Part shown: one piece after another, positions 44,917 through 57,173 of the stretch
How positions within the stretch are numbered: the first letter of the stretch is position 1
Layout: every line of letters begins with the position of its first letter
NCBI GenBank assembly: GCA_008477525.1
Contig: SPDT01000009.1
Location: forward strand, 992,001 to 1,056,000
Length of the DNA stretch: 64,000 nt
Origin: Hypomyces perniciosus
Taxonomy: Eukaryota > Ascomycota > Sordariomycetes > Hypocreales > Hypocreaceae
Direction: 5' to 3'
The notes under the pieces: generated by a model
Database searches by the model: none
Seen by the model: only the letters and a program-made list of their open reading frames with translations
What the model was told of the DNA's origin: nothing
Program-made: the position numbers and the translations under genes

Positions 44917-45660
44917 TTAATTCACTGGCCAACTACTGAAGTGAGGGTGATTTTCAAAGATGACACCATTTCCGATATGAAATTCACCTCTGACCTTCCC
45001 CACCTCTTTGAGCTGCTCCATGATACATCTGACAGGATCCTCCACACCGTTATGTAGGAAATTCTCTAGACTCTTCTCGTTCGTTATAGGCCTTCGAGAA
45101 AACCTGTCGCCTAGACCACTTAAGAAATTCCGAGTCTCGAAAACTTGGGCGTCGGTAGGAAAAGTGGCGTAGAGAGTGCCAAAGGTGATTTTCTGCTGTT
45201 CCAAGAAGTCCGACCATGGCTTGAGGTTTGTTGGACATAGTTATTCCGCGGGTTAGTGATTGAACCCTTTGATGTCAGGCTCTTGTCCCTCTCAACGGTA
45301 AACTTGGAGAAGACAAGGTCATGACAAGCTGCTATATACTCGTCCAATGTCATACGTCGGGTCTGTTCCTCTAACGCCCGTCGCTGCCTCTCCGCTTCCT
45401 CGGCGCGCTGATGCTCTTTCTTGGTACGCTGTTGCTGCTCCTGTCGCTGTCTCTCTGCTTCCTCGACACGTCTTTGCGCCTCTCGAAGGAGCCTTTCAAG
45501 CTCGAACCAGCCATATTATTGGGTTCTTCGGATTTTATTCGGATAGAAACCCTCCAGCCAATAAAATTACTCGGTGTTTTTGTGAGTCCTGACACAACAA
45601 GCACATGATTGGTCGCGCCTTGTGCGTTTCTGAGCGATGCAGCCTGCAAGACTCGTGGTA
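44917..45660 (-). pseudogene. decayed coiled-coil family protein
   Basis: On the minus strand a Glu/Arg/Gln-rich coiled coil (about 45370-45500, for example AERQRQEQQQRTKKEHQR) leads into MTLDEYIAACHDLVFSKFTV and SLTSKGSITNP. The next conserved piece, CPTNLKPWSDFLEQQKITFG, is in another frame, and the rest reads to 44917 (FLHNGVEDPVRCIMEQL) before an early stop. I recall this architecture, coiled coil plus an STKGPITNP-type motif, from a multicopy fungal family of unknown function, some members carrying kinase-like C-termini. None of that C-terminal part is present. At least two frame changes make it a pseudogene. Confidence 0.5.
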
Positions 45661-46561
45661 TTCTAAGATGGGGTTTGCAGGATTAGTGGATTGCTTAATT
45701 TTTCTGGGTAGAGAGTGATGTTGATGTGCGACTGCTCTTCGCGGCGGCGAGTGATCTGAGTTGCGGATCTTGTGTGTAATTCTTGTCCGCGAGGAAAGGG
45801 AATGCCCGTTAAACTCTTCAGCAGGGACAATTTCCTATAGCTTAATCGCCGACTGCTGCAAGCTGAGGTAGAGGCAGGTACTACATTCTTTCCTGTAGCT
45901 TACTGACCCATATTAAGTCACTGATGTTATACCTCCGTATTATTAACGCATAAGCAAGGGCCAGATTGGTATAGACCCAGTCGGCGTGGGGAGAGTTCTG
46001 ACAATTTGCAAGATCACGAGCCGCTGGAAAGCGATCCTGACTCTAAATGAGGCGGACTTTTTTCTGACTAGCGCTCGAACGATCCACGTCTCAATGCCCT
46101 TGTTTCTGTTTCATGAGTCACTGGGTAAAATTTTTATTGTGACCGTTTAAAGTTAGCTGTTGTTAAAAGGATGCGGTATGTCCTACTGCTTTAGTCAGTA
46201 GTCCAGCAATAGGTGGTGGTTAATTGATGAGTAGCGGTTGTTGCCATAATTACTGTTTCAGACTGTACGTACATTTAAACTCGCAAGCGCCCCAACTACA
46301 TCACCCTCCAATTATACAGCTCCAAGTAAAATCCGAGCCCTGCGCTGTCCTTGGGCCAACACCAGGCCAACATCATTCACGGCCCTTCAACTTTATGGAA
46401 TAGTGTACCTGTAGGCTTCCAAGAGAGCGCCCTGGAAAGGTGTCACTGAACCGTTGATAAATCTCTACTCACGCAAGGTTCCTATGCCCCGCCCTTAACT
46501 TTATTAGTAGATCGTCCTCTGCGGGTGTAAATCTGGCCCTTGTGCCTGGGGTCCGCCTTGC
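45661..46561. other. intergenic, no gene seen
   Basis: No open frame of note and no repeat recognised. Confidence 0.4.
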
Positions 46562-48041
46562 CTAACCACTACTCGTTCTTAAGGTTATCATATAACGCGT
46601 ATTGTCTGTGACAACGCTGCCTTGGTTATGCTTTGTGTAGAGTGGCCATTCGAACTGCAGCTGGAATGTTGCCACGCCGTCCACGATGACGCGCTTGAAT
46701 ATGGCGCTTTGCAAAGGCCACTCCTTAAACTTTGCAGCAGCCACCTCGGCGTCTCCCTCCTCAGATGCAGCGTGCGACGTTAGCGGGCTGAGTATGCTGC
46801 CCGCAGGTGTGTGCTTCCTCGTTTGCATTGATGGGTTGGTAGCCATTAGGGAACGGGACGTTGTGCTGCGGCAGCGATGGCGCTTTGTGATAGCCGGAGA
46901 CCGCCCGAAATTGCGGCGTTTGCGTGACGGTTGTTCAGTGCCATTTGCGTCATTAACCATGCCGTCCTCTTCCCGCCTCTTTTCGCCGCAGTCCGCCGCA
47001 AAGGGGCAGTACTCTGTGTCGCCATGTATGCCACTGACATGGTCGTCATCATCGTCAGAATCACCCTCTTCACCCCGCTGGGCCTTGCTGCCGATCCCAC
47101 AGATATCTTGTGCCAGGTTAGTATCACCGTGATTCATACACTCGATAAACGAGCCCTGGGCCTCTAGCAGAGGCTCGACTGGATACTGCGACGGTTCGGC
47201 TGCCACATGGTAATCCTCATAGCCCTTTCCTTCAAGGTCTTATCCTGCTGAAATACCTAGAGACTGCTGTCTCAACGCGCAAACCTCAGGTGTCTGGGGA
47301 ATGTTGTCGAGCTGCGCGGGAGTTCTGCTCGTGGGCAGACAGTCGACCCAACGCACAATGCTCTCGGCAGGGCTCTGCGACGCTTCGTCCGCTTGGGGCA
47401 AGCTAGGTGCGGGCGGTGTTGGGGGCAGCACAGACGAAGGCTCCGTAGGGCTGCCTGAGACCGACATTGATGGTTCAATGCCCATCGTAGCCTCCCCAGT
47501 AGCTTGATTGACTGTTGACGAACTTGGCCGGCAGGGATCTTCGGCTTCATCAGCACTATCAGACACCATGCTGGGACTCTCTAGCCCACTCGTCAACCAC
47601 AGGACTCATAGGGAACAAAAAGTGCGACAACTTACCAACACTGTTCGTGCTGTCAGACTGTGCTTTAGCTATGGATGCGATGATTGCGTTGACGGATGGA
47701 AGCGTATCGACCGATCGCGAGTCATCAAAGTCCTGGCCGTCATGGCCGTCATGGCCGCCGCCTTCACCGCCTTCGGCATCCGCATCATCCATCTCAGATT
47801 CAGTATCGGAGGGGATTATAATCGGCTCGTCCAAAGGCCGCCCGGAGACGGCGGGTAGATGGTTCAAGTTTTCATCTGCCCCTGGCGATAAACTTTCCCG
47901 CGAAGACGTAGCAGAAGGATGCTGCTGCTGCGCTGGTGCCCGTGGTTGCCGCTGCTTTGTCTGCCTGGTGTCCTCCATATGCGCCGCAGCCGGAGGAGCC
48001 CAAAAGACTTGAGTCTCAAGGGTGACAGTATATGCCATCAT
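46562..48041 (-). CDS. three-exon protein of unknown family, 455 aa
   Basis: Exons 48041-47636, 47580-47257 and 47199-46562 (minus strand) join to 456 codons. Intron 1 (55 bp) starts GTAAGT and ends GCTAG; intron 2 (57 bp) starts GTATTT and ends GGCAG. Phases match at both joins. Exon 1 is acidic and low-complexity (DTESEMDDADAEGGEGGGHD). Exon 2 is Pro/Ser-rich. Exon 3 has an acidic run (GDSDDDDD), basic patches (SRKRRNF, TKRHRCRS) and a more ordered end, EWPLQSAIFKRVIVDGVATF followed by QLQFEWPLY, which looks like a small beta-rich domain. I have a vague sense of similar C-termini in other fungal hypothetical proteins but cannot name the family. Probably nuclear. Intact and GC-rich, beside the RIP-type AT tract. 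Confidence 0.6.
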
Positions 48042-49509
48042 GAAGTTGCGCGAACCTTTCGTAGGAGCAAGTGATGCAGTTTCCTCACAGACAGGCGGGG
48101 AACTTTGCCGATAAAGATCATCAGAAGGAGCACGGGCGCGAGACGCCTTAAATATGCAAGCCGGCTGCGCTTAATACTCTTGCTGGCACTTCGCTTCCCC
48201 CGGCTCGAGTCAAATGCCCCTATCTGCAGGCACTCTCGAGCCCCCTCAACCTTCCGTTCGTCCGAAACTACGCGCGCAGGGACAGACCCGCGTCGACGCC
48301 CGACAGAGCCAGCCTTCCAGCCGTCACACCCCCCTCTGCCAACCACCCAACTGCAAGGCCACCTAAACGCAGTCATAGTGGATAAGCGTGATCCTCCTGC
48401 AACCTCACCATAGATCGACTAGCACCGTTCGCGATACGTAACTCTCGGCGTCTCCGAAGTCGACCCGAGGTTACCGCTCGTTGGCTCTCTACGCCTCCTT
48501 GAATGACGTTGATGCTGCGTCCCGTCTCATGCTCGGTGGCCGGATTGGAGGATGGGACTCGAAACCACTCGCAGGCGTCCTTGGGGCGGATTCGTCTATG
48601 CCTGCTTTATCTTAGCTTTGGGCATCGCGCAGCAGTAGCATATGCTGCCTTGCATCCACGCGACCCTCTATCACCAACTAATGTCGAGAGGGGAACCCGG
48701 CCCTGCTTTGGTGATGGTTTGATGTAGGAAAGAGTCTGTTCGACATAACGCCGGACCGCGACCGTCGTATCGATAGATTATGCGCTGGTCTTGTCATGAC
48801 GTGTCATACCAATCCGCGGCACAAGGGACAATTCAGCTTGCCAGGGGTAGCGCCCGCGCCGTCCTATTCATATTGCCGAGGGGGAAATCTGCCTCGCGCA
48901 TTAACACTATTAGTGCCTGAGGCATTTTTGTAACTGGCTGGTTCCTTAAGCACATAAACTAGGTGCTGGTTACTGGAGAGGGAATTGTGATGGCGGCGAA
49001 GAGACCGGAAATAAGGGAGCTCCTGCTGGATAGGTGACACAAGCATAACGATTCTCAACTTGAAGGAGATAGATTCCGTGATTTTGAAGGTACGCATGCT
49101 AAGCCAGCAGCAGCAGCAGCAACAATTCGGGAAGAAAGGGAGGTAAACGCGTATGGCGATGGAGGGTGAAGCGAGGAGGTTCATGCAGACGTCGGCGGTA
49201 AACTGGCGGCGGTGGGACCTCAAACCAGGCTGCCTTGATGCAAAATGAAGAGTGCGGATGAGAAAGGTGGGCGCAGGTAGAGGATAGGGTGCGGCAGCGA
49301 CAATCGGCAGTGTTGGAGGTGGATGGAGAAGTCAAGAGTACATGTTGAGAGTTGAGGACAGGCGTTGGGATATTTATATTGTTTGGCTATTAAGCCTTGC
49401 GACCAGGGTCACGGGAAGGCCGGCGGAGTCAGGGCGGCGAGGGCGCGTTACCCAAACGGGAGGGCGCCCTTTCCGGAGGCGGAAACAGTGTGTTGGAGAT
49501 TACTATATA
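48042..49509. other. GC-rich spacer, no gene supported
   Basis: Begins with the probable leader of the minus-strand gene. A CAG repeat run lies near 49107-49122. Open frames on both strands (for example 48864-49223 minus) lack recognisable content. Confidence 0.35.
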
Positions 49510-50750
49510 AAAGCAGCTTTTTAAAAACTATATTTAAATAAAGTTTAATATAACTTTATTATTTTAATAGGTTATAAATTTAAAAGAGTTTTTTTTCAGT
49601 CTTTATTAATAAATTTCTTTAATAGTTATAGTATTTATAGCAGGTTTTTATAATATTTATTTTAATATTTATATAAATATTTTTTTAAGATTTTTTAATT
49701 AATAAAAGCTATTTTTAAGCTTTTACTATAAATACTATTATAATTATAGTAATACTACTATTACTATTATTATTTTAATTATTTTAATAATTTTTACTAT
49801 AAGTCAGCAGTTCTCTCTTATCTTTAATAATAACAATTAAGCTAAGACCAGCTTCCCTGCTTACTTTAGACTTAATATAATGCTTATAATAGGTATTATA
49901 AGAAATCTAACTAAAATAGTTTCCTATTTATATAGCTGTAAATTAATTTAAGCGATTTGATATATAAATGAATTCTATAGAAAATAGGAATATAGCCATA
50001 AACTTAATTCTGCTATAATATATTTATTATTAAGTTAAAGGATTATTATAAAAGATAAAGTATTATTATATAATTACTGTAGCGGAGCGCGGCACAGCTA
50101 TATGGAGTATAGAGAGAGAATGAACGAAGCTTGATTCTATAAAAGAGAATATGCCGAAGTGGCCTCGCTATATACACATAGCTAACATAAAGAAAAAGCA
50201 GTGTGCAGGCGCTGTAAGCGTCTGCACAGTCTAACACATCACTTACGCGATATATATATCAGCTCGTATCTGCAATATAAACAGATAAGAGCTCCTTAAC
50301 GCTAATAAGCGGTAAAGCCCCGGCCTGCTTAACCCAATACACCCCCTAGTTAATAAAGCTATTCCTAATACTTTATTAACTACTATTCTAGTCTATCTAT
50401 AGCATTATAATTAACTGGCCGCGCTTTTAAAGCCTCTTTTACTTAATTAAAAGCTCCTTTATTATAAATATATATTAATATTTTATTATAAAGGTAAAAG
50501 GAAAATAAGCGCTATAATTATTATTAATCTGTAATAATAGGAAGTTAACTAATAAAGCTCCTTAAATAGGTAAATTAATCCTAAATAGCTGAAAATAGGT
50601 TTATTAGCTGCCCCTAGCCCTTTTCCTTGCTTTTCTTCTTTAGTTATTAACATCATTATCAACATTAACATCAATATTAGCAGTAATATTGTTAAAAAGG
50701 AGGGCTAAAAAGTAAGGATTTCAGTGTATCTGGGTAACCTTCCTATTCTG
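49510..50750. repeat. extremely AT-rich tract, RIP-like
   Basis: Long runs of TATTAT, TTTATA and AATATT with very few C or G mark this as relict, heavily mutated repeat DNA. It contains the mutated copy at 49770-50090. No gene. Confidence 0.75.
49770..50090 (+). repeat. RIP-mutated copy of the 50790-51105 segment
   Basis: Aligns without large gaps to 50790-51105. Over 49822-49883 against 50829-50890 I count 13 differences, 11 of them C-to-T or G-to-A in this copy. This is the signature expected of repeat-induced point mutation. Confidence 0.8.
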
Positions 50751-50789
50751 GCTAGACCCGGAATTAGGCCCGATGCTAGGACCGAGTTC

Positions 50790-51105
50790 CCGGAGGAACT
50801 TCGGTGTAAGTCAGGAAATTTCTGTTATCTTCAACGATAACAATTGAGCTAGGACCAGCTACCCCGCCTACCCTAGACTCAATACAATGGCCACAATGGC
50901 TATTGTGAAAAATCTGACTAAAATGGTTTCCTGTTTGTATGGCCGTGAGTCGATTTGGCCGATTTCCCATACAAATGAATTTTGCGGAAAATAGGAATGC
51001 GGCCACGAACCCAATTCTGCAGCCGCACACCTATTATTCGGTCGGAGGACTATTGTAGAAGACAAAGCATTGTTCTACAATCACTTCTACAATAGCCGCA
51101 CATAC
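50790..51105 (+). repeat. less mutated partner of the AT-rich copy
   Basis: It keeps normal GC content and an 84-codon minus-strand frame (50776-51030) that the partner has lost. Whether that frame was ever a real protein is unknown. Identity of the repeat unknown. Confidence 0.7.
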
Positions 51106-51239
51106 ACTAGATATTCTATAGCTTATTAGCTATTAGATCGCTTACAATTCAATTGTTCATTCCATTATTTGCTCGATAGACTCTCAGTCGTTTCCTCATT
51201 GCTGCGTTGGGTGCACCTTCCTTGAAGCTGCACTTAAAT

Positions 51240-52400
51240 GAGGTTCAGTATAACTTTGTTTTTTTTTTAATATCCGTGACCTAACTTACCTATACCTTAT
51301 TCTGCTACTAGCCTAACCCTGTTAACTAGCTTGACCTTACTTACTGCTACTCTTTGTAAACGGGTGTAACTTAGCCCGAACCTTTATTAACCTATGCCTT
51401 TAATTACTTTCTTGCTTTTGCTACCTCTTTGCCTTCTAGCCGCTTTCCTAGACTGATTATGTAAAACGGTGGCCGGTAGCTATCCTGCCCCTCCTTTACT
51501 GGTTCTCTTCCTACCGCTTCTTCTTTCTTACAGCCTTACTCTTATAGTTACGGGTTTCCTTTTTCTAACTCCTCTTTAACGGGTTTGGGGTACTTTCTTA
51601 CGGGTTCCTCTTACACGGGCTCTTTTCTTACTGTCCCCTTTTACAGTTCGGGCCTTTTCTTACAGTATGTCTCTTACTGCCTCCTTTCTTACGGTTTCTC
51701 CCCTTACAATCTTTCTCTAATGGGTTCGCGTTACATCTTTACAGCTTCTTCTCTTACAGCCCCTCTCTTACGGGCCCGGCCTTTACGGATACCTTTCTTT
51801 TCGTTTCCTCTCTAACGGGTTCGGCTTATATCAAATACCCTTAACCCTAACCCTTTAATACTATTAACCCTAACCATCTTCTATACTACTGCCCCTAACC
51901 ATTTCTTATATGCCCCTGTAACTACCTTGCCCGAACACGGGCTACTGCCTCTATAACCTAACTGACTCCTTAACTTTCTTCTTCTTTCGTCGCTTTCTCT
52001 ACTAGCTTATATGCCTTACCCCTTATTATCTAATCTTGGCTACCTGCTGTTAACTGGCTTTGTGCCCCCTGTTAATGCTTACATCTAACTGCCCTTCCGG
52101 CTTTTATTGCCTCTTTACTTGCTCGCTACTTTCTTAGTCTAGATGGGTAAAACGGTGCCTGGCTGCTATTATATCCCTCTTTTACTAGTTCTTCCCTCGC
52201 CGTCCCCCTTTCTGACGGGTTCGGGGTATTATCTTACAGTCTTTCTTTTACGGGATTGGGGTCCCTTTTTACTTCTCTACATCTCCTTTCCTACTCGGAC
52301 CCACTTTTCATGACATAGCTCTATCTCTCTGCTCTTTAAACTACTACAATGCTATTAATATATCTATCTACGAAACCAATACTCGCCCTTCTTATACACC
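51240..52400. repeat. pyrimidine-rich region with telomere-like repeats
   Basis: Strongly C/T-rich on the plus strand with recurring TTACGGG, CTAACGGG and CTTACAG motifs. True CCCTAA-like units occur at 51838-51876 (CCCTTAACCCTAACCC, then TTAACCCTAACC) and CCTAACCCTG near 51312. It borders the 3' end of the helicase locus. No gene. Confidence 0.65.
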
Positions 52401-52417
52401 TTCCATATAATCTCCTC

Positions 52418-55400
52418 CTATAGTGCATGAATATTAGCCCCATTTGTATCGTGGAATCGCCGTCCTTCCACAAGCCACTTGTAAAACCCATCTACATCGC
52501 TCGTATTCCATAAGTCAAACTCCTCTCGGGCTATACGCCGGATCCCTTTCTTACACGGTGCTAACAAAACCACTGGCAATATCTTATCAATGTACGCGCA
52601 CTTCTTTCCCCCTTCTGCTCCCTCTTGTGTCTCTTGGCACCAGTCCGACGGCAACTTACACCGGTAACAACACGCGTTTGCCGCGAACTGTATTTTCTGC
52701 CGAATCGCCTTATACTCCGACCCAAGCATCTTCTCAAAACACCGCTTGCCCTTCTCGCATCGGTATTTCTCCTCCCATGGCTTGCCTGGAGTTAACATCC
52801 GCTCGTAGTTCTGCACGTGGCACGCTGGGCACCCATCCGCCACCTCTTCCAAACACCGTCGTATCACCATGATTCGCTGGCCCTGCTCTGTGTTGAACTG
52901 TCTCCATCTTCCTATAGTCTCTCCGCCCTCGCTGTCGTTCGGGCTGCCTGCCGCCGCCGCTGCTGCTGCCGCTGCCGCACACACGTCGCACCGTATCGCT
53001 CCCGTGATGCTCTCGCACGTCTCGTTGCCCTGCCTATCCATGAACGCCGATATCACGGACCGCCTACACTGGCCGCTTGACACGAACATGTCCATCTGCG
53101 CCTGGTTGTTCTTCTCTATGAAGTTGGCCCCCACTTTCTGGGGTACCGGCCGCCCGTCGTGCACAATGATCGAGTCCACCACTTCGCCTTCCCTCCTGCC
53201 GCTGCGCCCTGTCTGCTGGATGAAGTCCACCAAGCCGTACGGCTGCTCCGCGTGAACGATGGCCGTGATCCCGGCTATGTCAATGCCGGTGCCGAGCCCG
53301 GTCGTCGCCACGATCCACCGATGCCCTCGGCCACTCGCCCATTCCGTCCTCGCTATCTCTCTCGCGCCCTCCGCCATGCCGCTGTGGTGAAACGGGCATC
53401 CAATCTCCTCAGCCAGCGCCTTTGACTGGTTCTTGGATCGGCAGTAAACCACGCCCTTCTGCCCACTTAGCATCTTCGCATCAAACTCCTTCACCTCCAC
53501 GACCCTGGCCTCGACCGCGCCGCTCTTGCGCTCGACCTTTTCCACTTTATATCGGCAGTTGGCCTTGGTCGTGCGGTCCCGTATAATCACCGCCGACTGC
53601 GCCAGCATCTCCCTGCGGAACCAGCCCTCAAACACCACCGGCAGCGTCGCCGACAGCAGTATCACAGGGCACTCAAACCTATGGATGCCTACCAGCGCGG
53701 CCAGCTTGGCCCGGTAGCCGGCGTCTGTGATGATGGTGTGACACTCGTCTACGAATATCCGCCGCAACAGTCCGCTGCCTCGCAATCCATCTACATACGT
53801 CAGCAGCGACTCGCTCGACGCCACGTCCGCGCTCACTACTACTAATCGGGCAGCTCGCGGCACCGATTCTCGCTGAATGTTCGCCGCCGGATCAAAGCGG
53901 ATCACATCCACGCCGAACGATCGGCCTCGGTCCACGAGATCGTCGATCAGTGCCACGAACGGCACAATCACCACGCTCGTCCCGCCCTCGGCCAGCATGG
54001 CCGGCATCATGAACAGTATGCTCTTGCCAGCGCCAGTCGGCAGCACACATATCGCTGCCTCGTCCCCCTCCAAGCGTAGTATCGTCTGCATGCACTCTCT
54101 CTGCTTTATCGACTTCCATGTCGCCGTCGGCCCAAGAAGACGCCGTAGCCCCTGAGCCATCTCCTGGTCCCGCACCGCTGCACTGCTTTCTCTTCCATTG
54201 CCCCCTCTGCTGCCTTTCTGTGCACTGCCTTCTTGTATCTTTGCCCGGCCTCCTCCTCCTCCTCCTACATCCCCGGCGCCGCGTTTGCGCTTCCCTGGCG
54301 CCGTCCTGCCGTTACTATCGCTGCCTTGCTCCAGAAACTGGTGCCATAGCCGACTGACACCTCGGTACGATGCAATCATCTCCGGTTGTAGCCGTCCAAG
54401 AAAGCCGACCTGAACTGCGTAGTGCTGCCGCGCCATTGTCGTCGAATGCGTGCTCTGCAAGTCCATATAATGTTCCAGCTGCCGGACGTGTCCGTGACCT
54501 CACCTGTCAGCGGGTCGACCTCCATATCCTCCTCATCCTCCATCTCACCCGCTGCCTGCTCCGCCTTCCTCTCCGCAATACCCCGGATCTCATGCCCTAT
54601 CGCGATCGCCACTATCCGATATCGACCCACCGTAAGCCGGACCCCGACCCCGGCCTGCATCTGACGTGCCATAATCGCGCTCAGCCAGTCCGTCTCCCAC
54701 CGCTTCGAGCTGCCGTGCCGCCAGATAAACCCCATGTGCGCCGGATCTGGCTCTGGCATCTTAGCATGCTGCAACAGCGCCCGTTCCGCCGGCAGTAGCC
54801 ATGCGATATACGCTACTATTATACGGCCTAGACGGTCCGGCAGAAACCTAGCCACCTTTCGCCCGATGCCGCGGATCGCCTTCATCTTGTCCCGGTCCGA
54901 CACGATCATCAGCTCACCATCGTACACGAAGATATTCCGCAGCAGCTGCCACGAGTCGCAGTGCCGCAGCGTCATCACCTCTGGCCCTCTTCCCGGCTGC
55001 CCGCCCCAGACATGCACTGGCACGATAAGCGCCTCCCGGAACAACCTAAGCTTGCGCAGCCATCTCTCAATGCCCACGCGCTTCCAGCAGCTATTCCTTG
55101 CATCCCAGAGCTGCGAGCCCGCCGCTAGCAGCGTCTTGCTTGGACCGTGTTCTAACCAGTCGTTAGCCGGATGCGTGGCGAATGACTTGCCCGCGCCCTT
55201 GCGCACTATGTCGTCCGATATCCTCTTTATATCGATGGTCGCCAGCATTGCCCCCCACTGCCCGCCCAGCAGATCATTCAGTAAGTCATCCGCGTGGGTT
55301 ACTATAGAGCACGCCGTTCTCTTAAAATCGCGGATGCGCACGCCCTCGCTGTTGTAGAAGAGCGTCTCCTTGTCCTCCGCCTACCGCACCGACGGCTGCC

Positions 55401-57024
55401 CCTCGGCCTTTTGCCGATGCCCCTTGCCATAAGCCATCCAGTTGATGATCTTGCTTATGGCCGTATAAGTGCCTACGCACATCCACTTGGCGAATTCCTC
55501 CTGGAACCGCTTGAGCGCCTCCAGACCGAGCTCCTCTAGCTCCCTGGGCTCGTTTTCGAATGCGTGCTCGAGAAAGAAGAGCCGTGCTAACCAGTGGATT
55601 CCCGCCAGCATGCCCGTATATAGCGTAGCGCCCTCGTAGCCTTCCGGTTTCTTGTAGATTCCTATAGCCGCGCAGAAGCACAGCAAAGCGTTGCTGTATA
55701 TATTGCCGCCTACGCGTACCTTGATGGAAGCGACTATGAACAAGAATACCGCCCGGTCCAGCCCCTTAGTAGCCAACGTCGCCGTCCCTCCATGGCCGTG
55801 CTCATCGTCAGAGTATACGCTCTCGTGGTTGCTGTTACTATCCTCGTCACTACCTGCTGTATTGCTGCCCTCTCGGTCGTCGCTCCTGCCAAAATGGCCG
55901 TTGTTGTCGGCTATATCGAGCATCTCATCTTCCACCTCCTGCATCACGTCGCCTATAAGAGACCACTGCTCGTCTGTGAAACACATGGCAAGCTTAGCCA
56001 GCGCCTCTTGACGACCCAATCGGTATGCTCGCAAGCAGAAGCACAGATAGCGCTGGCCAATAATGCTATATTTGCGGACGGACGAGTCTGTCCCGGACTG
56101 ACCAAACGGCAAGCCCATGGAAGAATCGGCCGTGATGCCCTGCAGCTTCTGCAGCGTTTCTTTGGGCACGCAGCTAATGCGCCAGCGACACCGGTCGATT
56201 TCTCGTCCTAAGCTCTCGCTTAGTCTCGTGAGCAGTAGCTTCTCTCTTGCCGCCGCCTCGTCCTCCTCTGACGGTTGCTGGTTTTCGCTTCTCCTGGCCG
56301 TCTCTCTCGCCTGGCCTGCCTTGCTGCCCAGCCAATCGGTTGCCTCTGCGATTGTAACCAGCTCACGGTCCCCGAAGTGACTCACCCACTTCATGTCCTT
56401 GACCTAAGCCGAGTCTCGATCGATGCCCTCTTCCAAGTCGCCCCTCCTCAGCCTCTCGGCATCCTCTGCCTCCAGCCTGACCCGGCTCTCTTCCAGTATT
56501 ATCTCCAATTGGCTGCGGGCTGGTTCGGTCGGGGCGGACTCGCCATCTTCGTTACTTTCGATATTCTCGTCGATGTTCTCGTCCCTGCGTGGTGGTATAT
56601 GCTGTTCTCCGTCGCCTACTTCCCTGACTATCCAATACCTTGCATATCGGCCTGCCTTCCAAGTTTGAAGACGCACGTTTTCGAACTGGACTATCTGCCC
56701 GTTATGACCTGTCTCTCTCCAATGCGTCATCATATTGTTGCGAGCTATAGTTAAGAACCGGCATTGGCCGCAGCTGAAGCCATATCCAATGTCTAGTTCT
56801 GCAATTGGCCGGCTTCCATCTCTTGGAATAGCTGCATGCTCGGGGTTTTGCAGCGGCAGTTCTCCGTAGTAGTTTCGTATATCTTGAATGATGTCGCCCT
56901 TGAGCTTGTGGATACGGCGAAAGTGAGACTTTATGTTCGACCCAGTATGCACTGTGCAGCGACAGAGCTTGCAAATTAGTAACTGGAACTCCAGATTCTG
57001 CACTACAACGTCGTTCAACTGCAT
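52418..57024 (-). pseudogene. OrsD/RecQ-type helicase (telomere-linked helicase-like), disrupted
   Basis: Read on the minus strand, 57024 to 56404 carries the OrsD zinc domain (CKLCRCTVHTGSNIKSHFRR, then GYGFSCGQCRFLTIARNNMM). 56394-55381 and 55341-54376 form the long central region. 54466-52418 (682 aa) is a RecQ-like helicase: LPTGAGKS Walker A at residues 142-149, DECH at 240-243, SATLP at about 272, QQTGRSGRREG motif VI, and a Cys-rich tail (CPACH, CCYRCKLPSDWC). Two TAG codons (56404-56406 and 55381-55383) interrupt a single frame, and one G seems lost near 54463, where the central frame must pass into the helicase frame. About 1,535 codons in total. This domain order is that of telomere-linked helicase genes of fungal subtelomeres. 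As it stands the gene cannot make a full product without readthrough and frameshifting. Confidence 0.75.
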
Positions 57025-57157
57025 TTTCGCTTATAATTTCCTCGCATAACTTTACTATAAACAATGCGTAATGAAGATAAATCCAATCGCGTTATTTACG
57101 CGTTTTTATCTACTACGCTTATGCCGTACATAGCTTCGCAGTAGCCAAGCTAATGGC

Positions 57158-57173
57158 ACCCTAACCCTTAACC
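57158..57173 (+). repeat. telomere-like CCCTAA repeats upstream of helicase locus
   Basis: The sequence ACCCTAACCCTTAACC matches the fungal telomere unit with one degenerate repeat. It lies 134 bp beyond the start of the helicase reading frame. Confidence 0.6.

Noticed and set aside
53877..54798. Plus-strand frames across the helicase locus
   Set aside because: They are antisense shadows of the GC-rich OrsD/RecQ coding sequence.
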